DNA of 64,000 nucleotides from Roseivirga misakiensis (GTDB lineage Bacteria; Bacteroidota; Bacteroidia; Cytophagales; Cyclobacteriaceae), in contig NZ_MDGQ01000005.1 in the NCBI RefSeq assembly GCF_001747105.1, positions 620,001-684,000 on the forward strand. The letters are read 5' to 3'. Each line of letters opens with the position of its first letter. Position 1 is the first letter of the stretch. The notes beneath the pieces are model-generated. The model saw only the letters and a list, made by a program, of their open reading frames with translations, did not search any database and was not told the DNA's origin. The translations under genes and the position numbers were made by a program. Positions 9,736-17,966 of this stretch are shown in pieces.

Positions 9736-10497
9736 CTACAGGTCTATTTGAAGTCCATCGTAGGCTAGGCTGATATTGTCAGGTAGTTCCTTTTCCACTG
9801 ACTCATGAAGTCCCATTTTATGACTGATATGGGTAAAGTAAGTCTTTTCGGCTCCGATTTCTGTAGCTAATTCTAAAGCCTCAGATAGGGTCAAGTGACT
9901 TATGTGGTCTTCTTTTTGAAGGGCATCAAGCACTAATACTTTTGATCCTTTTGCTTTAGCAATTTCTTTTGGTCCTATTGTTTTGATATCTGTCAGATAA
10001 GTAAAATCCTTGATTCGAAAACCAAAAACAGGTAATTTATAATGTAAGGCTTCAATAGGGATGACCTCCACACGTTGAATCTTAAAAGGTTTATTTTCAA
10101 TTACCATTGGAGTAACTCTTGGTACTCCAGGATAGGCGTTTTCACTAAAAATATATGAGAACTCTTGCTTTATCTGATTCAAGACAGACGCTCTTCCATA
10201 TATTGGAATATCCTGCTTTTGAAGAAAATTAAATGACCGGATATCATCCATTCCAGCAGTATGATCTTTATGTTCATGGGTAAAGATTAATGCATCTACA
10301 TGCCGGATTCTTTCTCTCAGAACTTGTTGTCTGAAGTCAGGTCCAGAATCGATGATAAAGCTTTGATCATCAACCGATATGTGTAATGAAACTCTTAGTC
10401 TTTTATCCCTAAAGTCTAAAGACCTACATACAGAGCAGTTGCAACCGATAACAGGCACTCCTTGAGAAGTGCCAGATCCTAATACGGTGATTTTCAC
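9736..10497 (-). CDS. MBL-fold metallo-hydrolase, PhnP-like
   Basis: A 253-residue metallo-beta-lactamase-fold phosphodiesterase candidate. The metal-binding motif THEHKDH has ligands His74, His76, Asp78 and His79, and a further THISHKMG histidine pair lies near residue 222. Cys19, Cys21 and Cys24 in GCNCSVC match the extra structural zinc site of PhnP-type enzymes, which cleave cyclic phosphodiesters. The GTG start overlaps the stop of the preceding small gene by four bases (GTGA), so it is translationally coupled to a two-component signalling group. The substrate is not known. Confidence 0.8.
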   Translation of the reverse strand: MKITVLGSGTSQGVPVIGCNCSVCRSLDFRDKRLRVSLHISVDDQSFIIDSGPDFRQQVLRERIRHVDALIFTHEHKDHTAGMDDIRSFNFLQKQDIPIYGRASVLNQIKQEFSYIFSENAYPGVPRVTPMVIENKPFKIQRVEVIPIEALHYKLPVFGFRIKDFTYLTDIKTIGPKEIAKAKGSKVLVLDALQKEDHISHLTLSEALELATEIGAEKTYFTHISHKMGLHESVEKELPDNISLAYDGLQIDL

Positions 10498-10769
10498 AAT
10501 TGAAGAGAGGTTTGAGATAGTTCAATGAGCAAATTAGCATTTTTGTCGCTCAATTCACTCTTGTCTATTTCAATAGATTTCAAAATATCTATAAGACAAT
10601 TGATTTTCCCCTCGGTGGTGTAATATTTATTGACAATGGCAATTTTTGTGTCTTTTAATACACAGTAGCCTGACTTAAAACTGCCTTTTTCATAACGCAA
10701 TACGTAATCAGATTCCGCAAAAACATCTTCAAGTTTATTTAGGAACTGTTTGGTATAGCGTATTGTCAT
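10494..10769 (-). CDS. small conserved hypothetical protein
   Basis: A 91-residue soluble protein without signal peptide or membrane segment. It resembles a small Bacteroidota family with a FKSGYCVL segment followed by two beta strands and a helix. I recognise the pattern but know of no assigned function. It overlaps its upstream neighbour (receiver protein) by one base and the downstream hydrolase by four, so it is a real gene in a tightly coupled operon. Confidence 0.7.
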   Translation of the reverse strand: MTIRYTKQFLNKLEDVFAESDYVLRYEKGSFKSGYCVLKDTKIAIVNKYYTTEGKINCLIDILKSIEIDKSELSDKNANLLIELSQTSLQL

Positions 10770-11164
10770 TAAATTGATCCGGTATGTTTTTTTACGAGTT
10801 CAATCAGCTTGTCGTAGTCGAGAGGCTTTTGCATATAATCATTCATGCCAGCTTCAAAGAAGCTTGAAACGGGAAGGTTTTTCGCATTTCCAGAGATGCC
10901 GATAATTGGCGTTTTCGATTTCTTAGTTTTACCAGACCTGATCGTTTTGGTAGCAGCAAGCCCATCAAGTAAGGGTAGGTTAATATCCATAATGATTAAA
11001 TCGAAATCTTCTGATTCAAATTTGTCTAGGACTTTTTTACCATCTTTTACGGACGTGATTTTACAGTTTTCAAAAAGTAAAATCTTTTTTAAGAGATTTT
11101 GGATTACTGAACTATCCTCGGCTACCAGTACTTTTTTGTGATCTACCTCAGTCATAATCATCAT
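10769..11164 (-). CDS. single-domain response regulator
   Basis: A CheY-like receiver of about 128-131 residues with no output domain. Acidic pocket residues are in VAEDSS, the phospho-acceptor is Asp60 (LIIMDINLP), the conserved Ser/Thr is in GISGNA, and the lysine is Lys113 (MQKPLD). Three ATG codons lie at the start; the fourth residue, Met (MTEVDH), may be the true one. Its start overlaps the receiver-Hpt gene by four bases (ATGA). A receiver paired with an Hpt protein suggests it is the terminal acceptor of a phosphorelay. Confidence 0.85.
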   Translation of the reverse strand: MMIMTEVDHKKVLVAEDSSVIQNLLKKILLFENCKITSVKDGKKVLDKFESEDFDLIIMDINLPLLDGLAATKTIRSGKTKKSKTPIIGISGNAKNLPVSSFFEAGMNDYMQKPLDYDKLIELVKKHTGSI

Positions 11165-11919
11165 GCATTAATAAGAGTCTGTTGTGCTTTAAATACACTA
11201 AAAATTTTGCTGGAATAGTCAACTAATTCCTGAATACGGATCGACAACGAATCGTGATCACCCGATTTTATATCCGTCTCAAGTACGGATGTCAATTCAG
11301 ACAGTTTGGCAAAACCTAAGGACCCAGCATTACCTTTAATAACGTGCAAGATACTTAAAATTTCAGGATAATTCTGAGTCGTTTGTAAAAACACAAGTTT
11401 TTCGCCAAAAAGGTTAGTTTCCTTGATGAACTCATTGTACAATTCTGTCAATTCTTCATTACTAGCATAGCGTTTTAGCTCATTGATAATTCCAAAATCG
11501 AAATCGGATTGTTCGGAGTTAGATTGATTTTGTTGATGAGGCATTCGATAATTAAACCAATGACTGACTGTGTTGCGTAAGACCTCGGGCCTAACAGGTT
11601 TTAAAATACAATCACTAAATCCATATGCTATAAAATCGTCGCGATCATCTAAGTCTGAGAAAGCGGTAATCGCTAATATTGGAACTTCATTTCCGAGCTT
11701 TTCACGAAGTAGAGTAAAGCATTCATAACCATCCATAAGTGGCATTTGAATGTCGACAAGGATTAAATGTGGGGGCGCTTTTTCGGCAATATCTAAGGCT
11801 TCAAAGCCAGTCTTTGCAATGATGACTTCGGTGTTTAATTCTTTCAATGCAGTTTTCACATACCGCCTGTTGATTTCATTGTCGTCTACAACAAGAATAT
11901 ATTGCGTTTTCTTCCTCAT
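11161..11919 (-). CDS. response regulator with C-terminal histidine phosphotransfer (Hpt) domain
   Basis: A 252-residue phosphorelay protein. The N-terminal receiver has Asp12 and Asp13 (VVDDNE), phospho-acceptor Asp56 (ILVDIQMP) and Lys107 (LKPVRP). A Gln/Ser-rich linker at about 125-140 leads to a helical Hpt domain with phospho-histidine His192 in LHVIKGNAGSLG. No histidine kinase catalytic domain is present, so the partner kinase is elsewhere. It heads a four-gene run with 1-4 base overlaps: receiver-Hpt, receiver, small conserved protein, PhnP-like hydrolase. Confidence 0.87.
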   Translation of the reverse strand: MRKKTQYILVVDDNEINRRYVKTALKELNTEVIIAKTGFEALDIAEKAPPHLILVDIQMPLMDGYECFTLLREKLGNEVPILAITAFSDLDDRDDFIAYGFSDCILKPVRPEVLRNTVSHWFNYRMPHQQNQSNSEQSDFDFGIINELKRYASNEELTELYNEFIKETNLFGEKLVFLQTTQNYPEILSILHVIKGNAGSLGFAKLSELTSVLETDIKSGDHDSLSIRIQELVDYSSKIFSVFKAQQTLINA

Positions 11920-11973
11920 TAGTGTGCCTTATACCAATAATAATTAATTTGAGCCTAATATTGAAACAGAGTA

Positions 11974-12885
11974 ATGACTAAGCCAAAATTGATTTGTGTT
12001 GTTGGGCCAACTGCTGTTGGCAAGACTGGTGTGGCTATTCAAATTGCTAACGCATTAAATACAGAAATAATATCTGCTGATTCAAGACAATTTTATAGGG
12101 AGCTAGAAATAGGCACTGCGAAACCTACGGCTGATGAATTGAAACAAGCAAAACATCATTTTGTCAATAACCTGTCAATTCACGACGACTACAATGTCGG
12201 TCGGTTTGAGAAAGAGGTGATCGCCAAGTTGAAGCTCCTGTTTAAAAAACATCAGACTGTAATTTTAGTTGGTGGCTCTGGCTTATTTGTAGATGCAGTA
12301 TGTAATGGTCTAGACGCATTTCCTAAAATTGATGAAGCGGTTAGGCCGAAGCTAATTCAAGAGTTTGAAGATAATGGTCTTTCAAACCTTCAAGATGAGC
12401 TTAAGGCGACCGACCTTGACTATTACAAAATAGTCGATCTAAAAAATCCTCAAAGAGTCATACGAGCCCTTGAAGTAATCAGAGGTACTGGGAAGACTTT
12501 TACAGAGTTTAGAAAACAAAAACCCAAGGAAAGAGACTTCGATGTCATCAAAATTGGTTTGGCTATGGAAAGAGAGGAACTCTACTCGCGCATAGATGAT
12601 CGTATGGATCAAATGATTGAAAATGGCTTATTTCAAGAAGCTCAAGAGTTTCAATCCTATAGTCACTTAAATGCGCTGCAGACAGTGGGCTATAGCGAGA
12701 TTTTTGGTTATCTCTCAGGTACTTACGATAAAAATGAAGCCGTTCGATTATTGAAACGTAATTCCCGAAGGTATGCTAAAAGGCAACTTACCTGGTTTAA
12801 AAGAGATCAACAGACAGTTTGGTTTAATCCTAACCAAATTGATCAGATCCTAAATTTTTTAACTGGTGAACTTAAAATTGCCTAA
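11974..12885 (+). CDS. miaA: tRNA dimethylallyltransferase
   Basis: A 303-residue enzyme that adds a dimethylallyl group to A37 of tRNAs reading U-starting codons. The P-loop GPTAVGKT is at 11-18. The DSRQFYRELEIGTAKPT and VGGSGLF segments and the C-terminal RRYAKRQLTWFKRD motif are family hallmarks. Length is normal. Its 3' end overlaps the convergent LemA-like gene by 14 bases. Confidence 0.95.
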   Translation: MTKPKLICVVGPTAVGKTGVAIQIANALNTEIISADSRQFYRELEIGTAKPTADELKQAKHHFVNNLSIHDDYNVGRFEKEVIAKLKLLFKKHQTVILVGGSGLFVDAVCNGLDAFPKIDEAVRPKLIQEFEDNGLSNLQDELKATDLDYYKIVDLKNPQRVIRALEVIRGTGKTFTEFRKQKPKERDFDVIKIGLAMEREELYSRIDDRMDQMIENGLFQEAQEFQSYSHLNALQTVGYSEIFGYLSGTYDKNEAVRLLKRNSRRYAKRQLTWFKRDQQTVWFNPNQIDQILNFLTGELKIA

Positions 12886-13318
12886 AACCAAACACCGAAG
12901 CCACGACACTGGCCGGCGGCTTAGCGATAAAAGAGTTGTAATCGTTAGATACTGATTTCAACGTTTTCATCATACTTTCTTGGTTTGCATTAGCCTTCCT
13001 TATTTGATCTTGTATTTCTGTGTCGGAAAGGCCACCTATACCTTGGTTGATAGCATTAATAAAATCTTCTTCCTTTCTATAGCTTTGAAAACGATTCGTA
13101 GAGGATTTTTTCAACATTGCAGCTACTTCGGAGAGACTTGAGCCTGGGTTTTCTTGATCATAGGCCAAAATAACTTGCTTTCGATTAGTGCTGTTTTCAG
13201 CCATGTCATCAATCGCTTTTGTCAATCTGGCTTTGCGAGGCTTAATCAAATTATAGGTGTAAATGCTGTAAAGGAGAACTAGCCCTAATAAAGCGATGAA
13301 TATTGGAATGTATCCCAT
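12872..13318 (-). CDS. small membrane-anchored protein with LemA-like C-terminus
   Basis: A 148-residue protein with one N-terminal membrane segment (about 3-24, YIPIFIALLGLVLLY) and a mostly helical soluble part. The last 20 residues, with DYNSFIAKPPASVV then a GFRQF end, resemble the conserved tail of LemA proteins (YN, then a proline, then ALFGF). The body is shorter than typical LemA (about 180-190 residues) and lacks the usual N-terminal YNxLV region, so I call it a divergent relative. It converges on miaA with a 14-base overlap. Function unknown. Confidence 0.6.
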   Translation of the reverse strand: MGYIPIFIALLGLVLLYSIYTYNLIKPRKARLTKAIDDMAENSTNRKQVILAYDQENPGSSLSEVAAMLKKSSTNRFQSYRKEEDFINAINQGIGGLSDTEIQDQIRKANANQESMMKTLKSVSNDYNSFIAKPPASVVASVFGFRQF

Positions 13319-13428
13319 GGTTAAGTGTATTTTGAATTTGACCTAATAAAAGGATGAATTAATCTTTTTTTGACAATAATTGCAAATTGGTTTTTGCAGA
13401 ATACAATAAACACTAATCTTTGAACCAG

Positions 13429-14730
13429 ATGGACAACGAAAAGCGCAAGCGAATACTTGTGATTACCTATTATTGGCCACCCAGTGGTGGGGCAGGGGTT
13501 CAGCGTTGGTTGAAATTTACAAAGTACCTGCCTGATTTTGGTTGGGATCCGATTGTCTTCACTCCGGAAAATCCAGATTTTGATTTAAAAGATGAATCTC
13601 TCTTGGAGGATGTAGAAGAGCGAATTGAAGTCTTGAAGTTTCCGATTTGGGAACCTTACAAAATCTTCAAGAGATTATCAGGGAACAAAACCATCAAACA
13701 AGGACAAATACTTGAAACCGAAAAGCAAAGCATTTTTAAACAACTAGCAATTTGGCTCAGAGGCAATCTTTTTGTTCCTGACCCTAGAATCTTTTGGGTT
13801 AAACCTTCAGTGGAGTATCTATCGTCAATCATTCAGACGAACGAAATAAAACATGTCATTACTACAGGTCCGCCCCATAGTGTTCATTTGATCGGTAAAG
13901 GATTAAAGTTGAAGAACCCCGCGTTAACTTGGATTGCAGACTTTAGGGACCCGTGGTCAGGTTGGGATATTCTTAGGAAAATGAAGATAACCTCATTTAT
14001 CTGGAAGAAGCATTTTAAGCTAGAAGAGTCCGTTTTGAAAATGTCAGATGCTGTTTTGGCCACAGGCCCAACTGCGGCTAGAGAATTCAAAGATCTTGGC
14101 GCTAGAAAAGTACACTATATTACTAACGGCTATGATGGTGCCGATCTAAACGTTACTCAAACTCACGCTAAAACCAGTGAATTTAGGGTAAGCCATGTGG
14201 GGATGTTAAGTGCTGATAGAAACCCTCAGGTTTTGTGGCAGGTCCTTGATGAACTTTGCAATGACCATGAATTCAAAGCAGCTTTAAGGATAAAATTAGT
14301 TGGCATATTAAGTCCTAATGTTATCGCATCCATTAGGGAGCACAAACATATTGCAGATTTATTTGAGACCCATGATTCTGTACCGCATGCAGAGGTATTT
14401 GATACTTATCAAGCGAGTGAAATCTTATTGCTCTTACAAACTAATATTGAGGGTACAAACTCTCAATTGCCGGGTAAACTTTTTGAATATCTGAGTGCGA
14501 GAAGGCCAATACTCGCCCTAGGTGGAGAAAATGATATTTCTGATATTCTCTCAGAAACTGATTCAGGGGCATCATTTACTTACCAAGATGAAAATGGGCT
14601 CAAAAAATTTATTCTCGAGGCGTATAATGCCTGGAGAAATAAGGAGCCGCAATGGAGCTTCAAGAATATAGATAAATACGAAAGAAGAACCCTAACTTCA
14701 GAGCTTTCGGAGTGGTTGGATTCAATTTAA
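13429..14730 (+). CDS. glycosyltransferase family 4-like protein
   Basis: About 433 residues from the ATG at 13429; a TTG three codons upstream (13420) is less likely. It has a GT-B fold with the N-terminal ITYYWPPSGGAGVQRWLKF typical of exopolysaccharide GT4-like enzymes, and a C-terminal donor-binding part (SQLPGKLFEYLSARRPILAL). No signal peptide is seen, so it should act at the cytoplasmic membrane face in surface glycan assembly. Its stop overlaps the convergent flippase gene by nine bases. Sugar specificity cannot be read from sequence. Confidence 0.85.
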   Translation: MDNEKRKRILVITYYWPPSGGAGVQRWLKFTKYLPDFGWDPIVFTPENPDFDLKDESLLEDVEERIEVLKFPIWEPYKIFKRLSGNKTIKQGQILETEKQSIFKQLAIWLRGNLFVPDPRIFWVKPSVEYLSSIIQTNEIKHVITTGPPHSVHLIGKGLKLKNPALTWIADFRDPWSGWDILRKMKITSFIWKKHFKLEESVLKMSDAVLATGPTAAREFKDLGARKVHYITNGYDGADLNVTQTHAKTSEFRVSHVGMLSADRNPQVLWQVLDELCNDHEFKAALRIKLVGILSPNVIASIREHKHIADLFETHDSVPHAEVFDTYQASEILLLLQTNIEGTNSQLPGKLFEYLSARRPILALGGENDISDILSETDSGASFTYQDENGLKKFILEAYNAWRNKEPQWSFKNIDKYERRTLTSELSEWLDSI

Positions 14731-16200
14731 TCTTAAAATCCATTTCGCACTCTTTTCCAATAACTCATTCACTTCCTCTGATATCTTCAGCCAATAAGTG
14801 GCCCCGATAAGTAGAACTGTAATGATGGTAGATCGGGTTATCATGTCTAGTAATACAGTATCCAATTCTGGAAGAAGGTAATTGGCCAATAGTACCACCC
14901 CAGTGATACCAAGAAACTTAATTGTCGAGGTTGTAAATGGCTGGATTCTAAATTTTACCCATACATAATAAAATTTGATAAGGTTAAAGCTGAACATCGC
15001 TATAAAGGAGGCTATTGCAGCGCCATCTATGCCATATTTAGGTATTAATAGTGTGTTTAAAACGATCGTGACAATCGCGAGTATAGAAACGGAAATAACA
15101 TTAAACCTATAATATTTAGACATCACAATTATCTCTCCATTCGTACCAAAAGCCATATCGCTTAATTTCCCTAAGGCAATGAAAAGGACCACGTTAAAAC
15201 CATTGGCGTATTCTTCGCCATTTGGCACTAAAGAGTAAATACTATCTAAGTTGGCCCATATCCCAATCAGCAAAAGTGTTCCAATGATCATTTGGTTGAT
15301 AGAGGTCTGTTGATAAAGCTTTTTTACGGCCGGCATATCTCCAGAATTAAAGGATTGGGAGAGTAGCGATGCACTAATTTGGGCAATTGCTCTTTTTGGC
15401 ATTTCAATAACCACGCCTATTGAAAATGCGATGAAGTATATCCCTGTCGCTTGAAGCCCAAGCGCACCACTTACCATAATGTTGTCTATCTGAAGTATAA
15501 TTTGCGTACCACCAGCACCGATTAGTGAATAGCAACCAAAATTTAAAATACGTTTCCAGACTCCACTTTTTAAAAAGGCGAAATCTAAAGAAAGAGGAGC
15601 CTTTAGTGAGGTTTTAACTTGAATTGCGAGCATGAATAGGACAATGCCATAAACTCCGATTAAGGAATAGATCAGCGTCGGGAAACTTATGATTTCGAAG
15701 CCATAGAGTAATAGAATTAAGGTTGACAAGATTCGCAGCCCTACATCTCTGAGCAAAGTTGGAACGACGATTTTCAATAAGCTCTTTGAATAGGCTTCAA
15801 GTAATTGAAAGTTGATGATTAGAAACGTGATCAATACAGTTACTTGAAAATAATCGACAAACATCGAAGATTCTTTGGCAAAGTAATCGACTATGGTACT
15901 TCGAAATATCACTGTTAGAAGCGAGAGAATCAGAAAGCCTATCGTTCCGCCAAATACGATGGAAGTAAAGAATCCTTTGTTGCTTTTAAGTTCTGGAAAG
16001 AACTTAACAAGGCTTTGCGCTAATCCTACCTGACCAAAAGTGGCTAAAAGGTATGCCGAGCTTTGGATGAGCCTAAAAAGTCCGACTTGTTCTGTGGATA
16101 AGAAATTTGGATAAAGCCAAAGCACATTGATGTAGCCAATCGCTACGCCCAAGTAGGCGAAGATCGAAGAGCGTATGCTTTGCTTTATGACTACTCCCAT
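14722..16200 (-). CDS. polysaccharide flippase (Wzx/MATE-like)
   Basis: A 492-residue integral membrane protein with about 12-14 predicted helices spread over its length, matching the oligosaccharide flippase (RfbX/Wzx) family. It would flip lipid-linked glycan units across the inner membrane. It ends a minus-strand run with a methyltransferase and a GT4 enzyme, whose junctions have zero gap, supporting a role in the same glycan pathway. A relation to lipid II-type flippases cannot be excluded, but the genetic context favours surface polysaccharide. Confidence 0.83.
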   Translation of the reverse strand: MGVVIKQSIRSSIFAYLGVAIGYINVLWLYPNFLSTEQVGLFRLIQSSAYLLATFGQVGLAQSLVKFFPELKSNKGFFTSIVFGGTIGFLILSLLTVIFRSTIVDYFAKESSMFVDYFQVTVLITFLIINFQLLEAYSKSLLKIVVPTLLRDVGLRILSTLILLLYGFEIISFPTLIYSLIGVYGIVLFMLAIQVKTSLKAPLSLDFAFLKSGVWKRILNFGCYSLIGAGGTQIILQIDNIMVSGALGLQATGIYFIAFSIGVVIEMPKRAIAQISASLLSQSFNSGDMPAVKKLYQQTSINQMIIGTLLLIGIWANLDSIYSLVPNGEEYANGFNVVLFIALGKLSDMAFGTNGEIIVMSKYYRFNVISVSILAIVTIVLNTLLIPKYGIDGAAIASFIAMFSFNLIKFYYVWVKFRIQPFTTSTIKFLGITGVVLLANYLLPELDTVLLDMITRSTIITVLLIGATYWLKISEEVNELLEKSAKWILRLN

Positions 16201-16725
16201 CTAAGGCCTTTTTGCTTCAACCATGTAGTAACGTGGTGTAAACCGTCTTAAAATTGGTCTAATGCCAATCTTGCTGACTGGGGTGTTCCATTTTTCAGTA
16301 TTTACAATTTCCCATCCTGATTTTTCTAATAGCCAATCAAATTGCCAATCCTCAAACTCATGAAAATGACGATCGTATGGGTCCTTGTCGTTGTTATAAG
16401 CCTTGGCAAACCATAAGTCTAGAGGTACAGAGGCAAATAGCCTTGGGGCCTTGATAGCTTGTAAAATCCCCATAGGATTGACTAGGTGTTCTAATACTTC
16501 AAATATGGTTACCGCATCGTAACCATCCTTTGCTATCACCTCTGGGTGTAAATCAAAGTCTTGGCCATGAGCGTGGTCTATCTCGTAGCCATTTTGTGTG
16601 AGAAAAGCACTCATGTCATTAGGAGTACCTAAATCCAATATCTTCGAGGTTTTAGGCAAAGTTTTCTCCAAAAATGTGAGTGTATTTTGAAACCTAACCC
16701 TTTCCGTTTTTGCAATACCTTTCAT
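16201..16725 (-). CDS. SAM-dependent methyltransferase
   Basis: A short class I methyltransferase of 174 residues. Motif I is ILDLGTPND near residue 30, an acidic loop follows, and VTIFEVLEHLVNP near residue 75 is the typical motif of the Methyltransf_11/23 type. It directly abuts the GT4 gene upstream and the flippase downstream, so it probably methylates a sugar or lipid intermediate of the same glycan. The substrate is unknown. Confidence 0.75.
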   Translation of the reverse strand: MKGIAKTERVRFQNTLTFLEKTLPKTSKILDLGTPNDMSAFLTQNGYEIDHAHGQDFDLHPEVIAKDGYDAVTIFEVLEHLVNPMGILQAIKAPRLFASVPLDLWFAKAYNNDKDPYDRHFHEFEDWQFDWLLEKSGWEIVNTEKWNTPVSKIGIRPILRRFTPRYYMVEAKRP

Positions 16726-17940
16726 TTATAGACTTTTATATAAATCAGTTAATGACTTCACTGTGGTTTCCCAATTCCAATCACCAGTTAAAGTAGCTTT
16801 TTTTCCATTGCTACCTAACGTGTCGTATACCTGTTTGTCTTCAATCATGGACTGAATTTTTTTTGCAAAGTCCTCAGCATTACCAGCTTCAAAAACGAGT
16901 CCCGATGCTGTAATATCAACGATTCTCTTCAACGGTGGTGCATCACTAACCAAAACTGGTTTTCCGACCATCATTCCTTGAAAAAGCTTATGTGGGATCG
17001 TGTTATCCGTGTGCCCATTTCTATTGTGCGGAATAAGGTTTACATCTGCATAAGCCATATAAGAAAAGAATTTATGGAACGGTTGATAGCCATTGATGAC
17101 GACTCGATCCTGTACACCATCTGCTTCCGCTAAACCTGTCAGCCAAATTCTAGAGTCGGTTGATAGGGTGCCTGTAATTTCAAGTCTTACTTGTTCGTTT
17201 TCGATATGTTTTAGCGCTTTTACCGCTACATCAACCCCGCGATGCGGCCCAACGCCTCCTGTATATGCCAAAATAAAGTCTTGATCTTTTCGATCATAGA
17301 TGTCTTCTATATGTTCCTGATCAAGGAAATCTCTAGATTCTGTATTGGTGACAACGGCTATTTTCTTCTCATCAATATTATGTAAGGAAGCTAATCTTGT
17401 TTTCATTTCGTCGACCACAACGACTAAATAATCAATATGCTTTGAAGCCCATTTTTCGTAAGCTAACCATCGATCATAGCCAAAAAATATGCTGTTTTTA
17501 ATGCGGATGATCGGATTTCTTTTCCATTGGAACCATACTTTGAGCGCTTCTGGATAGTTCTCATGCATATCCAATATGGTCTTAACTCCAGAGAGCTTTT
17601 TAGCTACTTTAACGGCAGTTTTAGCAAGTGGCAAATCATGTACATGAAATGCCGAAAATTTTTCACGCCGATGTAGTTTCTTGAGCTGAGTGTAAAATAG
17701 CGGTTGGGTAAATCGAATAGCCAAAATTATATCCCAAATACCTCTCCAAGCAAAAGATTTAGCGATATGGATTCGGTGAACTTTTATACCATTTACTGTA
17801 GCTTCCTTTGGTTCGCCTTTTCTGCCTAGGCAAAGCAAATGGATTTCAAAACCAGACTCAATAAGTGATTTGGCCTCTTTACTTACCCTAATATCATTGG
17901 GGTAAGGCTCATGAAGAAGCATGCAAACTTTCTTACTCAT
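16726..17940 (-). CDS. glycosyltransferase family 4
   Basis: A 404-residue GT-B enzyme. The N-terminal domain opens with CMLLHEPYPNDIRVSKEA and contains HVHDLPLAKTA. The donor-binding C-terminal domain has TGGVGPHRGVDVAVKAL and a PHKLFQGMMVGKPVLVSD segment holding the usual acidic/EX7E region in degenerate form. First gene of the GT4-methyltransferase-flippase run with no intergenic bases, so it very likely acts in surface polysaccharide synthesis. Confidence 0.87.
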   Translation of the reverse strand: MSKKVCMLLHEPYPNDIRVSKEAKSLIESGFEIHLLCLGRKGEPKEATVNGIKVHRIHIAKSFAWRGIWDIILAIRFTQPLFYTQLKKLHRREKFSAFHVHDLPLAKTAVKVAKKLSGVKTILDMHENYPEALKVWFQWKRNPIIRIKNSIFFGYDRWLAYEKWASKHIDYLVVVVDEMKTRLASLHNIDEKKIAVVTNTESRDFLDQEHIEDIYDRKDQDFILAYTGGVGPHRGVDVAVKALKHIENEQVRLEITGTLSTDSRIWLTGLAEADGVQDRVVINGYQPFHKFFSYMAYADVNLIPHNRNGHTDNTIPHKLFQGMMVGKPVLVSDAPPLKRIVDITASGLVFEAGNAEDFAKKIQSMIEDKQVYDTLGSNGKKATLTGDWNWETTVKSLTDLYKSL

Positions 17941-17966
17941 TTTGGATTAAAGTCCTTTTTTGTTGA

